Origin: Kutzneria sp. CA-103260
GTDB lineage: Bacteria > Actinomycetota > Actinomycetes > Mycobacteriales > Pseudonocardiaceae
Direction of reading: 5' to 3'
Length of the DNA: 64,000 bases
NCBI RefSeq assembly: GCF_018263855.1
Contig: NZ_CP073318.1
Span: forward strand, 3,596,001-3,660,000
A program made the translations under genes and the position numbers. The stretch's first letter is position 1; each line of letters begins with the position of its first letter. This document shows positions 44,489 to 52,979 of this stretch, piece by piece. The notes under the pieces were generated by a model. It worked only from the letters and a program-made list of their open reading frames with translations. It made no database searches and had not been told where the DNA came from.

Positions 44489-45037
44489 GTGCCGGATTTT
44501 GTGTTCCCCGTCGCGGGAATGAGCTGGGCGGACTTTCGAGAGCGGCCGGAACTCCGTGGCTCGGACGCCGGCGAGCCGGGCCGAGGCGGATGGCATTACC
44601 AGAGAAGCGAAACCCACCTGCACAAGGGCATCGATCTGAAGGCGCCGATCGGTACCCCGCTGCTCGCGGTAGAAAATGGAACCGCGGAGTTCATCCTGGC
44701 GCGGGAAGGCCGTAGCGGAGGTCATCGCGTCCGGTTGACCGGGGCGAGCGGCGCCATGTACCACTATCTCCACCTGGGCACCGACCCCGCGCACCCCGGC
44801 GACGCGTTCCCGGCAGAATTCATCGACACGGGTGATCGACCGGTTGAGGTCACGGCGGGAACGGTCATCGGGTACCTCGGCCACACCGGCGGCGCCGTCG
44901 CAAGCGGCATGTCGATTCCGGCGAGGGCGGCACACCTGCATTTTCAGTACCACCCTCAGGGCGGCAGGGACGCCAATCCGGCGAATCTGTTCGATCTCAT
45001 CGACACCGGCCTCAGGATCGACGGATACGTGCCATGA
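44489..45037 (+). CDS. M23/LytM-type metallopeptidase-like protein without signal peptide
   Basis: A 182-residue protein containing the LytM zinc motifs HLHKGIDLKAP (HxxxD-like) and HLHF (HxH), with HYLHLGTD and IGYLGHTGGA in between, as in peptidoglycan endopeptidases of family M23. Unlike those, it has no signal peptide or membrane anchor and starts directly MPDFVFPVAG at GTG 44489, nine bases after AAAGGAG. A cytoplasmic M23 fold inside a biosynthetic operon suggests a job on a small peptide-like metabolite, for example trimming an intermediate. It overlaps the next gene by four bases. Confidence 0.78.
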   Translation: MPDFVFPVAGMSWADFRERPELRGSDAGEPGRGGWHYQRSETHLHKGIDLKAPIGTPLLAVENGTAEFILAREGRSGGHRVRLTGASGAMYHYLHLGTDPAHPGDAFPAEFIDTGDRPVEVTAGTVIGYLGHTGGAVASGMSIPARAAHLHFQYHPQGGRDANPANLFDLIDTGLRIDGYVP

Positions 45038-45873
45038 GAGTGGTCTTCTCGGAATGCGCCCCGAATTACGACGCCCATCTGGCGCCGTACCAGGTGCTGG
45101 GCTTTCCGGACGAAGGCGAGACGGCCGCCACCGCGTTCAGCCACGGCATGTTGCCGAGCAACCGGGAGCTGACCAGGTTCTACCTGGCCCGTAGCGTGCG
45201 GGTCGACCTCGGCCGGTACACAGAAAGCAAACGCGAACGCTACATCAGGAGGCAATGCGACACGCTCAGCCGCAGTTTTCTCCCGCGCGCGCAGCTCACA
45301 CCGCAGGACACCTGGCTGGACATGTGCGTGCGCTACATGAACGAGAGTTCGCAGTGGACATCACGGCGAGGTCGTCAGTTCGAGACCGCGGACATGGTGG
45401 CCCGGTTGGACACTCCGATGACGACGCATCTGCTGACGCTGACGGATACCTCCAACCAGTCGCCAGCAGCGCTTGCGGCTCTGTACGTTGAACCGCCTAT
45501 CGCCTACTACGCCCGGGCCTGCTACGACGCTCGATACCGAAAGCTGAGCGTCGGCTCGCACCTGATGAGCTGTGCGATCGGCGAGCTGCAACGCCGCGGT
45601 TTTTCCCACGTGTATCTGGGCACGTGTTACTACGAGGGCGCCCGGTACAAGACGAGGTTCACCGGCATGGAGTTCTTTGACGGTCTCGGTTGGTCGGACG
45701 ACCGGGAGCGGCTTCGTCTCCTCCTGAGCCAGCAGGACGACCTGCGCAGTCGACATCTGTTCGATCATCCGTCCTATCTCGCCGCCGGCCCGCCGCCGCG
45801 GCCTGGGGACGCGACCATGCGGCTCACCGATATTGCGAACTCGCAGCACATCGATTCCGCGGAGGAACAATGA
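45034..45873 (+). CDS. GNAT-fold protein resembling arginyl/leucyl-tRNA-protein transferase
   Basis: A 279-residue soluble protein. The C-terminal half contains RRGFSHVYLGTCYYEG and ARYKTRFTGMEFFDG (about 187-216). This parallels the VYLGYWI...MxYKxRFxPxE block of ATE1/Bpt aminoacyl-tRNA-protein transferases, and SVGSHLMSCAIGEL is helix-like as in GNAT folds. The N-terminal Cys region of ATE1 is not recognisable. In phosphonate clusters, GNAT-like transferases (DhpH, DhpK) use aminoacyl-tRNA to make peptide bonds, so this gene is a candidate for tRNA-dependent amino acid addition. It overlaps the MurF-like gene by four bases. Confidence 0.62.
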   Translation: MRVVFSECAPNYDAHLAPYQVLGFPDEGETAATAFSHGMLPSNRELTRFYLARSVRVDLGRYTESKRERYIRRQCDTLSRSFLPRAQLTPQDTWLDMCVRYMNESSQWTSRRGRQFETADMVARLDTPMTTHLLTLTDTSNQSPAALAALYVEPPIAYYARACYDARYRKLSVGSHLMSCAIGELQRRGFSHVYLGTCYYEGARYKTRFTGMEFFDGLGWSDDRERLRLLLSQQDDLRSRHLFDHPSYLAAGPPPRPGDATMRLTDIANSQHIDSAEEQ

Positions 45874-47399
45874 TCCCTCTCGATCTCAACGCGATCGTAG
45901 CCGTGGTGGGTGGTCGCCTCCATCGGACGGACGGCTCGCCGCAGGTCCATGGCACCGTCGAGTTCGACAGCAGGAAGGTGGGGCCGGGGTCGCTTTTCGT
46001 GGCGCTGCCGGGACAACACTCCGATGGCCACCAGTTCGCCGAGCAGGCAGTCGCACAGGGAGCCGTCGCGGTCCTGGCTGCGCACGAGGTGGCGACGCCA
46101 GCAGTCGTCGTGCCGCTCGTGGACAGCCGCATGCCTTCCGATGTGCTCGCGCTGGCCGGCGACAAAGACGGATCCGGCGCGGCGGTGCTGGCCGCGATGG
46201 CGAAGCTGGCCAGCCATGTGCTGCGCCAAGTGCCTGACTGCGCTGTCGTCGGTGTGACCGGATCGGTCGGCAAGACGTCGACCAAGAACCTGATTGGTCA
46301 TCTGCTGACTCGACTCGGTCCGACCATCACGTCGCCGCGGTCGTTCAACAACGAGCTGGGACAACCGTGGACGGTCCTGCGGCTTGAGCCGGACACCAAG
46401 CATCTCGTCCTCGAACTGGGGACCAGGGGCATCGGTCATCTGGCGGCCCTCTGCGCCACAGCGCCACCCCGCATCGGGGTCGTGCTGAACGTCGGCGACG
46501 CGCACCTCGGCAGTTTCGGATCCCAGGACGCGATCGCCACTGCCAAGGGCGAGCTTGTGGAGGCATTGCCGGATGCGTCCGCCGGTGGGGTCGCCGTCCT
46601 CAACGCCGACGACGCGCGTGTGGCGGCCATGGCCAGCCGCACCTCGGCCCGAGTCGTGCTGACCGGCCGCGGAGCCGACGCGCACGTTCGCGCCATCGAC
46701 ATAGAACTCGACGATCACGCAAGACCGCGGTTCACCTTGCGGGTGGACCTGCCCAGCATCAGTGGTTCCGCGCGAGTAGCACTGCCGACCCACGGCGAGC
46801 ATCAGATCTACAACGCGCTGGCGGCCTCGGCCGTCGCGCTGGAGCTCGGCGCAACGATCGACGACGTCATCTCCGGTTTGCGGAACGACGAGACGACGCC
46901 GCCACATCGGATGGCTGTCCATCGGACATCGGACGGGGTCACCCTGATCGACGACGCGCGCAACGTGAGCTCGGGATCGGTGCATGCGGCCCTGCGCACT
47001 CTCGCCGCGATGGCCAACGGCGGCAACGCGCGGAAGTGGGCCCTCCTCGGAACGGCGCGCGAACCCGGCTTCACGGCGGACGTCAGGCACGACGCCTGGG
47101 GGCGGCTCGCCGCGCAGTTCGCCGACCGCGTCGTGGTCATCGGCGAGGACGCACGCCAGATCCATGAAGCCGCCGCGAGAAGCGCGGGCCAGGGCACACA
47201 CTCTGAGCTGGTGTCGGACGTCGAAGCCGCGACGGTGCTCCTGCGTGAAGAACTGCGCGCCGGCGATGTCGTGCTCCTCAAGGGATCCAGAAAAGCCGCA
47301 CTGTGGCGGATAGCGGACGCGCTTCTTCCGGCCGACACCCCCAGCACGGGATTGGACAGCGACTTCGATGTCGTGGTGCCGGAAGCGAATCCTCGATGA
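45870..47399 (+). CDS. MurF-like amino acid or dipeptide ligase
   Basis: A 509-residue Mur ligase. Domain 1 shows EFDSRKVGPGSLFVALPG. The P-loop TGSVGKTSTKN lies at about 130-140 and is followed by FNNELGQPWT and VLELGTRGIGH. HQIYNALAASAVALE begins the third domain and VLLKGSRKAALW ends it. MurF normally adds D-Ala-D-Ala to UDP-MurNAc-tripeptide. The usual substrate-facing DAYNANPxS motif reads DDARNVSSGS, so specificity is probably altered. A housekeeping role is unlikely because it lies inside the biosynthetic run. I infer ATP-dependent amide bond formation or a resistant copy of MurF. Confidence 0.83.
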   Translation: MIPLDLNAIVAVVGGRLHRTDGSPQVHGTVEFDSRKVGPGSLFVALPGQHSDGHQFAEQAVAQGAVAVLAAHEVATPAVVVPLVDSRMPSDVLALAGDKDGSGAAVLAAMAKLASHVLRQVPDCAVVGVTGSVGKTSTKNLIGHLLTRLGPTITSPRSFNNELGQPWTVLRLEPDTKHLVLELGTRGIGHLAALCATAPPRIGVVLNVGDAHLGSFGSQDAIATAKGELVEALPDASAGGVAVLNADDARVAAMASRTSARVVLTGRGADAHVRAIDIELDDHARPRFTLRVDLPSISGSARVALPTHGEHQIYNALAASAVALELGATIDDVISGLRNDETTPPHRMAVHRTSDGVTLIDDARNVSSGSVHAALRTLAAMANGGNARKWALLGTAREPGFTADVRHDAWGRLAAQFADRVVVIGEDARQIHEAAARSAGQGTHSELVSDVEAATVLLREELRAGDVVLLKGSRKAALWRIADALLPADTPSTGLDSDFDVVVPEANPR

Positions 47400-47464
47400 C
47401 GGGTTTGGGCGTCCGCCGGGCGATCGCCGGCACACCGCAGTCCGAGCGGTAGTACGTTGACGAC

Positions 47465-47908
47465 GTGACAGTCACCATACGCCGAGCTGCTCCCGCGGAC
47501 GCCGACCAGATCGCCAGCCTGATGTGCCAACTCGGGTACGACAGCACGGCGCAGGACGTCGCACGGCGGTTCGAAATGTGGTTCGACGATCCGTTCAGCG
47601 CCATCCTCGTGGCTGAGCAGAACCAGTGCGCCGTCGGTTGCCTTTCCCTGCACGCCATCCCGTACCTCGAGAAAACCGGGCGCTGGGCCCGCATCGAGAG
47701 CCTCGTCGTCGACGAAGCGGCCCGCCGCACGGGGGCGGGCAGCCAGCTGGTCAGCGCCGCCGAGGACCTGGCCCGGCAGTGGAACTGCGTCGCCGTCGAA
47801 GTGACAACGCTGCGCTCACGGGTCGATGCCAATGCCTTCTATCAGCACCACGGCTACGACGACCGCCGCACGATGTCCGCCCGCTACTGGAAGGACTTCT
47901 CCAACTAG
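47465..47908 (+). CDS. GNAT-family N-acetyltransferase
   Basis: A 147-residue GNAT enzyme with acetyl-CoA-binding motif RRTGAGSQLVSAAEDLA, preceded by RIESLVVDEAA, and the C-terminal ANAFYQHHGYDD typical of the family. It begins at GTG 47465 about 65 bases after the MurF-like gene. In phosphonate and phosphinate clusters such enzymes (Pat/Bar-like, DhpH-N) acetylate the amino group of the toxic product as self-protection, so a resistance or maturation role is plausible. Confidence 0.8.
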   Translation: MTVTIRRAAPADADQIASLMCQLGYDSTAQDVARRFEMWFDDPFSAILVAEQNQCAVGCLSLHAIPYLEKTGRWARIESLVVDEAARRTGAGSQLVSAAEDLARQWNCVAVEVTTLRSRVDANAFYQHHGYDDRRTMSARYWKDFSN

Positions 47909-48429
47909 AGGCTGTCCGCATCAGGGGTAGCAGCTTCCGGTTTGCCTAATGGGAGCTGCCTGGTCAGCCACACTGACGGACTCTGTGCCCGGTAGCCACT
48001 GGTGGGTGAGCACTCGCCTCGACCATCGACCTAGGGTCAGGGCGGTCAGTCTCCGGACGGTGTGCAACCCGAATGTGAAACCACCCTGCCCCACCCCACC
48101 GGACAGCGCATTCCAACACTCTTCGTTGAGTTACCGATCGTGCACACCTTGTCCATCAACAGCGAGCGGGACATCGTCATGGCCGGCAAGACGCCAGAGT
48201 CCATTCCGTCCCACACTTCGCTCGACCGCATGTCTGCCGCTTGAGCGTCTTGATGGGGCCATCGCCGATGAGGCAGTCCCATCTCCGCCGGACTGGCTCA
48301 CTACCTGGGGTTTCGCGACCGTCTGGTCCGCGACGTACAACTTTGTCGTAGACAGCTTTACATCCAACAAAAGTCTCTATAGTGTGACTTATCGAGCCAA
48401 AGATGACTGCAATCAACACAGAAGGTCGA
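47909..48429. other. Intergenic, no gene recognised
   Basis: About 520 bases within the phosphonate cluster. Open frames on both strands show no domain or good start. The 3' part (about 48330-48440) is clearly AT-richer than the surroundings and is likely to contain a promoter for the ATP-grasp gene. Confidence 0.45.
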
Positions 48430-49719
48430 ATGGTTAATATTCTACTTGTTGGATACCATTTGTCTGTGGCTCGGCTTCTCGCTGACGTGACCACTGACTC
48501 GGAAACCAAGGTCTACCTCCTGGAGGAGCCGACTCTGCACGATGCGGATATGCCCTACCTGAGGCTTGACATCCCCGATGCGGGCGGCATCGTAGGCGTT
48601 CGTACGGCGCGATATCAGCAGAGCTCGGACTATCGCGACGTCGTGGCCGAGTGGCACAAGGAGGTCGGCTTCGACGCTGTCATGCCGGGCCGGGAGTACG
48701 GCGTCATAGCCGCCTTTGAGATAGCCGGCACGCTCGGCCTGCCGCGACCGAGCGCGTTGGCCATCGACGCCTGCACCGACAAGTTGACGCTGCGCGAGAT
48801 GTGTGCGCGGGCGGGTATCAGGCAGCCGGCGTTCGCCGAGGTCAGCAGCGCGCAGGAGGTGCGGAACTTCGTAGCGGCGGTAGGCGGCGAGGTGATCCTC
48901 AAGCCTGCCAACCGCCATGCCTCGCTCGGTGTCGTGGAACTGTCCGGCGCGCACCAGGCCGAAACCGCATGGCGGCGCACCACGCAGCACCAGGGACCGC
49001 GCGCCGTCAAGGACCGATCGCTGTCCTGGCGGTACATGGCGGAGGAGCGGCTGACCGGCCCGCAGGTATCCGTGGAGACACTTGTCCAGGACGGTCGGGC
49101 CATTTTCCACAACGTCTCGCTCATGGAGTTTTCCGCGGAGTTCCTGGAGATTGGAAATGTCGTACCCGCACCACTTTCGCCAGAATGTCACCGGGAGTTG
49201 ATCGACGCTGAGGAGCGGTTCCTGGAGGCCATAAACGCGGATCTCGGCATCTTCCACTCCGAGTGGAAACTCTCCCCGGACGGGCCACGCATAATTGAAT
49301 GCGCCGCCCGGTTGCCCGGCATCCTGAGATCCGAGCAGATTTGGTGGACTCAGGGGTTCAACCTGCCGTTGGCATTCGCGCGGCTGCTCAGCGGACAATC
49401 GGTAGACCCGGTGCCCACCGGTGCCGCTTCCAGGTTCAGCTTCGTAGGCACGATCTACGCCGAGGCCGGCGTGGTGACCTCGGTGACAGGTCTTGAGTTC
49501 CTGGATGAACTGCCGCAGGTCGTGAAGTACGAGGTCAAGGTCCACGTTGGGCAACGAATCAAACCCGATCACAATCCGTGGAACTACTGTGTGCGTTATG
49601 TTCTGGTCGATCCGCTCGTCAAGAACATCACGAGGGTGCGGGAGTTTCTCGATAGCCATATCCGTGTGGTCACGGATCCTTCGGTCGACGCCGAAGCGGA
49701 CAACGCGGAGTTACTGTAG
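48430..49719 (+). CDS. ATP-grasp carboxylate-amine ligase
   Basis: A 429-residue ATP-grasp enzyme of the L-amino acid ligase type (BacD/DdaF/RizA-like). The N-terminal alpha/beta lobe (MVNILLVGYHLSVA) is followed by the ATP-binding Lys in GGEVILKPANRHASLG and the metal-binding Glu residues in FHSEWKLSPDGPRIIECAARLPG. Such enzymes join amino acids via acyl-phosphate, as in rhizocticin and phosphonoalamide pathways. ATG 48430 has AAGG five bases before it; ATG 48403 is an alternative. Its stop overlaps the following MFS GTG. Confidence 0.85.
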   Translation: MVNILLVGYHLSVARLLADVTTDSETKVYLLEEPTLHDADMPYLRLDIPDAGGIVGVRTARYQQSSDYRDVVAEWHKEVGFDAVMPGREYGVIAAFEIAGTLGLPRPSALAIDACTDKLTLREMCARAGIRQPAFAEVSSAQEVRNFVAAVGGEVILKPANRHASLGVVELSGAHQAETAWRRTTQHQGPRAVKDRSLSWRYMAEERLTGPQVSVETLVQDGRAIFHNVSLMEFSAEFLEIGNVVPAPLSPECHRELIDAEERFLEAINADLGIFHSEWKLSPDGPRIIECAARLPGILRSEQIWWTQGFNLPLAFARLLSGQSVDPVPTGAASRFSFVGTIYAEAGVVTSVTGLEFLDELPQVVKYEVKVHVGQRIKPDHNPWNYCVRYVLVDPLVKNITRVREFLDSHIRVVTDPSVDAEADNAELL

Positions 49720-50963
49720 TGTGCGGATCCAGCGGGCTCGCCCGGCGGCTTGGTCATCGGGACCTGATTCTCGCCACGCTCGTAATCGGCCTGTCGACCA
49801 CCGCGACGTTCATGATCCTCCCCCTGCTCGCAATATTCCTGGTCGATTCGCGCGGGATGCCGGTGCAGTTGGCCGGGTTGTCGATCACAACCCTGGTGCT
49901 CACCCAGCGGGGCGGGTCCTTCATCTCCGGGATCGCCAGCGACCGCTACAGCCCGAGGCGCATGATGGTGCTGGGGTTCGCACTGTGCGCCCTTGGCTAC
50001 GGCGCGCTGACCATGGCCGGCGGCGTGCCGTTGGTGATGGTGGCCATGGCGATCGCAGGCGTTGGCGGGGCCCTGTTCCTGCCGGCCTCCAAGGCGGTGC
50101 TGGCGCAGTACTCCGAGAAGTTCGGCCGCAAGGTGTTCGTCCTGCGCACAACGGCCACCAACGCGGGCGCGAGTGTCGGGCCGCTGCTCGGGGGCGTCCT
50201 CTATCGCGAATTCGACGTCGCCTTGGGTATTTCCTCCGCACTGTTTCTGGTGTGCCTCTCCCTCTGCGCCTCGCTGCGGCCAGTGCGCCGACTCGGCGAT
50301 TCATCGCTTGGTGTTTTCGAGCGAGCCAGTGCAGTGCTGAAGAACCGCCGGATGATCGTCCTGATGACGACGAGTGTCGGCTTCTGGATCTGCTTCAGCC
50401 AGTTCACCCTCACCGTGCCGCTGTACGCGTCGGAGTCGTTCGACACGAAAGGCATGGTCGGCCTGCTCACCACTCTCAACGCAGTGGTGATCATCGCGCT
50501 TCAGTACCCACTACTGGCTCCGACGATGAAGAGGGTCGACTCGATGGGCCGACTGCTCGGGGTCGGCATGGCGATCATGGCCGTCGCGTTCTTCGCGCTG
50601 GTCTGGGTGCGCGGAACGCCGGGCCTACTCCTGTTCACGGTGCTGTTCTCGCTGGCCGAGCTGGTGGTCGCGCCGTGTCTCGACGCCGCGGCGCAGGAGG
50701 CAGCACCGCGCGAGCAGCAAGCCGCGTACCTCGGATTCATTTCCGTCGGATGGGCGGTCGGCGCGGTAGCGGGCAACTTGATTGGCATCGAACTGTTCTC
50801 TATTGGGGGGGCACTGGGCGGACACGCGGTTAGTTGGTTGTTCTGTGGCGCGGTCGCGCTGACCAGTGCGTGCGTCTTCGCGATGTGCTGTGGGACCAAG
50901 CCACAACAGCTGGCCGCGTTGCCTGGTCGCTCCATACGAAAAGGAGCGAACAACCATGATTGA
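49719..50963 (+). CDS. Second MFS transporter of the phosphonate cluster
   Basis: A 414-residue, 12-helix MFS protein with the loop motif ASDRYSPRRMMVLGF and the membrane block starting MILPLLAIFLVDSRG. The GTG at 49719 overlaps the ATP-grasp stop codon; GTG 49721 is out of frame. It is translationally coupled to the ATP-grasp and D-Ala-D-Ala-ligase-like genes. Two transporters in one cluster may split precursor uptake and product export. Confidence 0.82.
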   Translation: MCGSSGLARRLGHRDLILATLVIGLSTTATFMILPLLAIFLVDSRGMPVQLAGLSITTLVLTQRGGSFISGIASDRYSPRRMMVLGFALCALGYGALTMAGGVPLVMVAMAIAGVGGALFLPASKAVLAQYSEKFGRKVFVLRTTATNAGASVGPLLGGVLYREFDVALGISSALFLVCLSLCASLRPVRRLGDSSLGVFERASAVLKNRRMIVLMTTSVGFWICFSQFTLTVPLYASESFDTKGMVGLLTTLNAVVIIALQYPLLAPTMKRVDSMGRLLGVGMAIMAVAFFALVWVRGTPGLLLFTVLFSLAELVVAPCLDAAAQEAAPREQQAAYLGFISVGWAVGAVAGNLIGIELFSIGGALGGHAVSWLFCGAVALTSACVFAMCCGTKPQQLAALPGRSIRKGANNHD

Positions 50964-51918
50964 GCTGAGCCGCCTTGCCATCGCCATCGTCGCCGGGGGC
51001 CGGTCCCGGGAGCGGCCGCGGTCCCTGCTCTCCGGGCGAACGGTGACCGCGTCGCTGGTGAAGCAGGGCTTCGACGTGCAACTGGTCGACACCGAGCAGA
51101 GCGACTTCCCCGCCACTGTGGCGCGCAAGGACGTGGCGTTCCTGACCTTGGCCGGCAAGTGGGGCGAGGACGGACACTGCCAAGGTTACCTGGAAACGCT
51201 GGGTATTCCGTACACCGGATCCGGCGTTCTGGCCAGTGCGCTGTGCATGGACAAGAAACTCGCCAAGATCGTGCTGTCCGCCGCCGGCCTCAAGGTTCTG
51301 CCGGACCGGGTGATCGGTGGTGGGGTGGATATCGGCCAGCTGGCCGAGGAAGTCCGGACGGAGTTCGGCTTCCCGGTCATTCTGAAGCCGCTGGCCGAAG
51401 GGGGCAGCATCGACATCATGGTGGCGACCAGGGAAGCGGAGCTGCGGGATGCCATGGTGGCTGTCGGCGCGGACAGGGGCGAATTCCTGGTGGAACCGTT
51501 CATGGGCAGCCGTTCGTTCACGGTCGGCAACATAGCGTGCGAAGACGGCGTGCTGACCCTGCCGCCATTGGAGATCGAGCCGAAGGTCCAGTTCTACGAC
51601 TACTCAGCCAAACGGAACGAAGATCTCTACACGTATCACTGTCCGGCTCGGCTCGACGAGGAGCTCACAGCACAGCTGAGGAACATGGCCCGAGCCGCAC
51701 ACGAGACCGCCGGATGCCACGGCCTATCGCGGGTCGACTTCGTGCTGGGCCCCGCTGGGCCGGCGATTCTCGAGATCAATACCCTGCCAGGGCTGTCCGC
51801 CGGCGGAAATATGGCGACCATGGCGTCGGTCGCGGGCATAGGGTACGACGAACTGGTTCGGCTTATTCTCAACACGGCGTTCACACGGGAATTGTCACCG
51901 AGCACGGCCAGCGTGTGA
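50956..51918 (+). CDS. D-Ala-D-Ala ligase homologue with altered acceptor site
   Basis: A 320-residue ATP-grasp enzyme of the Ddl family, complete in length. SGVLASALCMDKKLAK, the EGGSIDI loop (Ser about 151), the omega-loop FYDYSAKRNEDLYTY and the metal-binding EINTLPGLS are visible. In E. coli DdlB the corresponding AKY tyrosine (Tyr216) sits in the Glu-Ser-Tyr triad around the second D-Ala; here it is Arg (about residue 220). ATG 50956 follows AAGGAG and overlaps the MFS stop by eight bases. It may make an unusual dipeptide with a phosphonate, or be a drug-resistant copy. Confidence 0.87.
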   Translation: MIELSRLAIAIVAGGRSRERPRSLLSGRTVTASLVKQGFDVQLVDTEQSDFPATVARKDVAFLTLAGKWGEDGHCQGYLETLGIPYTGSGVLASALCMDKKLAKIVLSAAGLKVLPDRVIGGGVDIGQLAEEVRTEFGFPVILKPLAEGGSIDIMVATREAELRDAMVAVGADRGEFLVEPFMGSRSFTVGNIACEDGVLTLPPLEIEPKVQFYDYSAKRNEDLYTYHCPARLDEELTAQLRNMARAAHETAGCHGLSRVDFVLGPAGPAILEINTLPGLSAGGNMATMASVAGIGYDELVRLILNTAFTRELSPSTASV

Positions 51919-51956
51919 CCGCGATGCGGGGTCTTCGCGACCAGGGGAGGAAACTT

Positions 51957-52979
51957 GTGATAACCGGAGAAGACATCAGGAAAGCGGCCACGCGGCTTGG
52001 TTCCCGTACAACCAGGACGCCGTTGTTGGCGTCTCCCGAGTTGGACGCAGCCGTGGGGGCGTCCGTGCTGTGCAAAGCAGAGAATCTTCAGCGAACGGGG
52101 GCGTTCAAGTTTCGCGGCGTTCTCAACCATCTGCTCGCGATACCCGAGCGGGAACTGGCCCAAGGGGTGATCGCGGCATCGTCCGGCAACCATGCCCACG
52201 CGCTCGCCGTCGCCGCGAAGATGCTCGACGCGCCGGCAACCGTGGTCATTCCCCAGGATGTTCCCCAGATCAAGCTCGCGGCGGTCCAGCGACATGGGGC
52301 CAAGGTGGTCTACTACGACCGCTTGCGGGACGACCGTGACGCGTTGGTGGCCGAACTGGCCGCCGATGAGGGCCTTACTGTCGTTCCGTCCGCCAACTCG
52401 GCCCGGGTGATGGCCGGCGCCGGCACGGTTGGCCTGGAAATTCTCCAGGACGCACCGGACATTTCGACGCTCGTGGTGCCGATCGGCGGCGGTGGACTTG
52501 CGGCGGGCTGCGCCACAATCGCCAAGGATATGAGCGACTCGGTTCGGGTGATAGGCGTTGAGCCCGCCGGCGCCGACGACACCGCGCTGTCGTTGCGACT
52601 CGGACATCGGGTTGTGATACCGCCGTCGAAGACGATAGCCGACGGACTCGGCCACACCTCCCCAAGTCCGCAGCCGTTCGCGGTGCTGCGAGGACTCCTG
52701 GACGATGTCGTGGTGGTGGATGACGATGCGATCAGTGAGACCATGGCATTGTGCCTGGAACACCTGAAGGTGCTGATCGAGCCCAGCGGGGCTTGCGCCC
52801 TGGCCGCGGTGGCGGCAAACCTGGTGCCAACCGGACGTGGTCGGATCGCGGCCGTGCTGAGTGGCGGCAACGTCGACTGGCCAACCTTCCGGCGTTTGGT
52901 CGATCTGGCCGGCGAGAGGAGGGGGAATGAGCTGTCGGGCATGCACGGGGCATGGGCAACCGTCTCGGACCGTCCATGA
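51957..52979 (+). CDS. Threonine dehydratase/serine racemase-like PLP enzyme
   Basis: A 340-residue PLP fold-type II enzyme. The PLP Lys is in RTGAFKFRG, the substrate loop is ASSGNHAHALA and the phosphate-binding Gly turn is PIGGGGLAAG. The C-terminal regulatory ACT domain of classic IlvA is absent, as in serine racemases and catabolic dehydratases. GTG 51957 is preceded by GGGGAGG at six bases. It may make a dehydroamino acid, keto acid or D-amino acid building block for the ligases beside it. Its 3' end overlaps the next gene by about 53 bases. Confidence 0.85.
   Translation: MITGEDIRKAATRLGSRTTRTPLLASPELDAAVGASVLCKAENLQRTGAFKFRGVLNHLLAIPERELAQGVIAASSGNHAHALAVAAKMLDAPATVVIPQDVPQIKLAAVQRHGAKVVYYDRLRDDRDALVAELAADEGLTVVPSANSARVMAGAGTVGLEILQDAPDISTLVVPIGGGGLAAGCATIAKDMSDSVRVIGVEPAGADDTALSLRLGHRVVIPPSKTIADGLGHTSPSPQPFAVLRGLLDDVVVVDDDAISETMALCLEHLKVLIEPSGACALAAVAANLVPTGRGRIAAVLSGGNVDWPTFRRLVDLAGERRGNELSGMHGAWATVSDRP

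Noticed and set aside
45870..47399. Housekeeping murF
   Set aside because: It lies between biosynthetic genes with 4-base overlap and lacks the usual DAYNANP motif and the mur operon context.
47949..48437. Possible gene in the gap before the ATP-grasp gene
   Set aside because: No domain, no ribosome-binding site, and its end runs into the ATP-grasp coding region out of frame.
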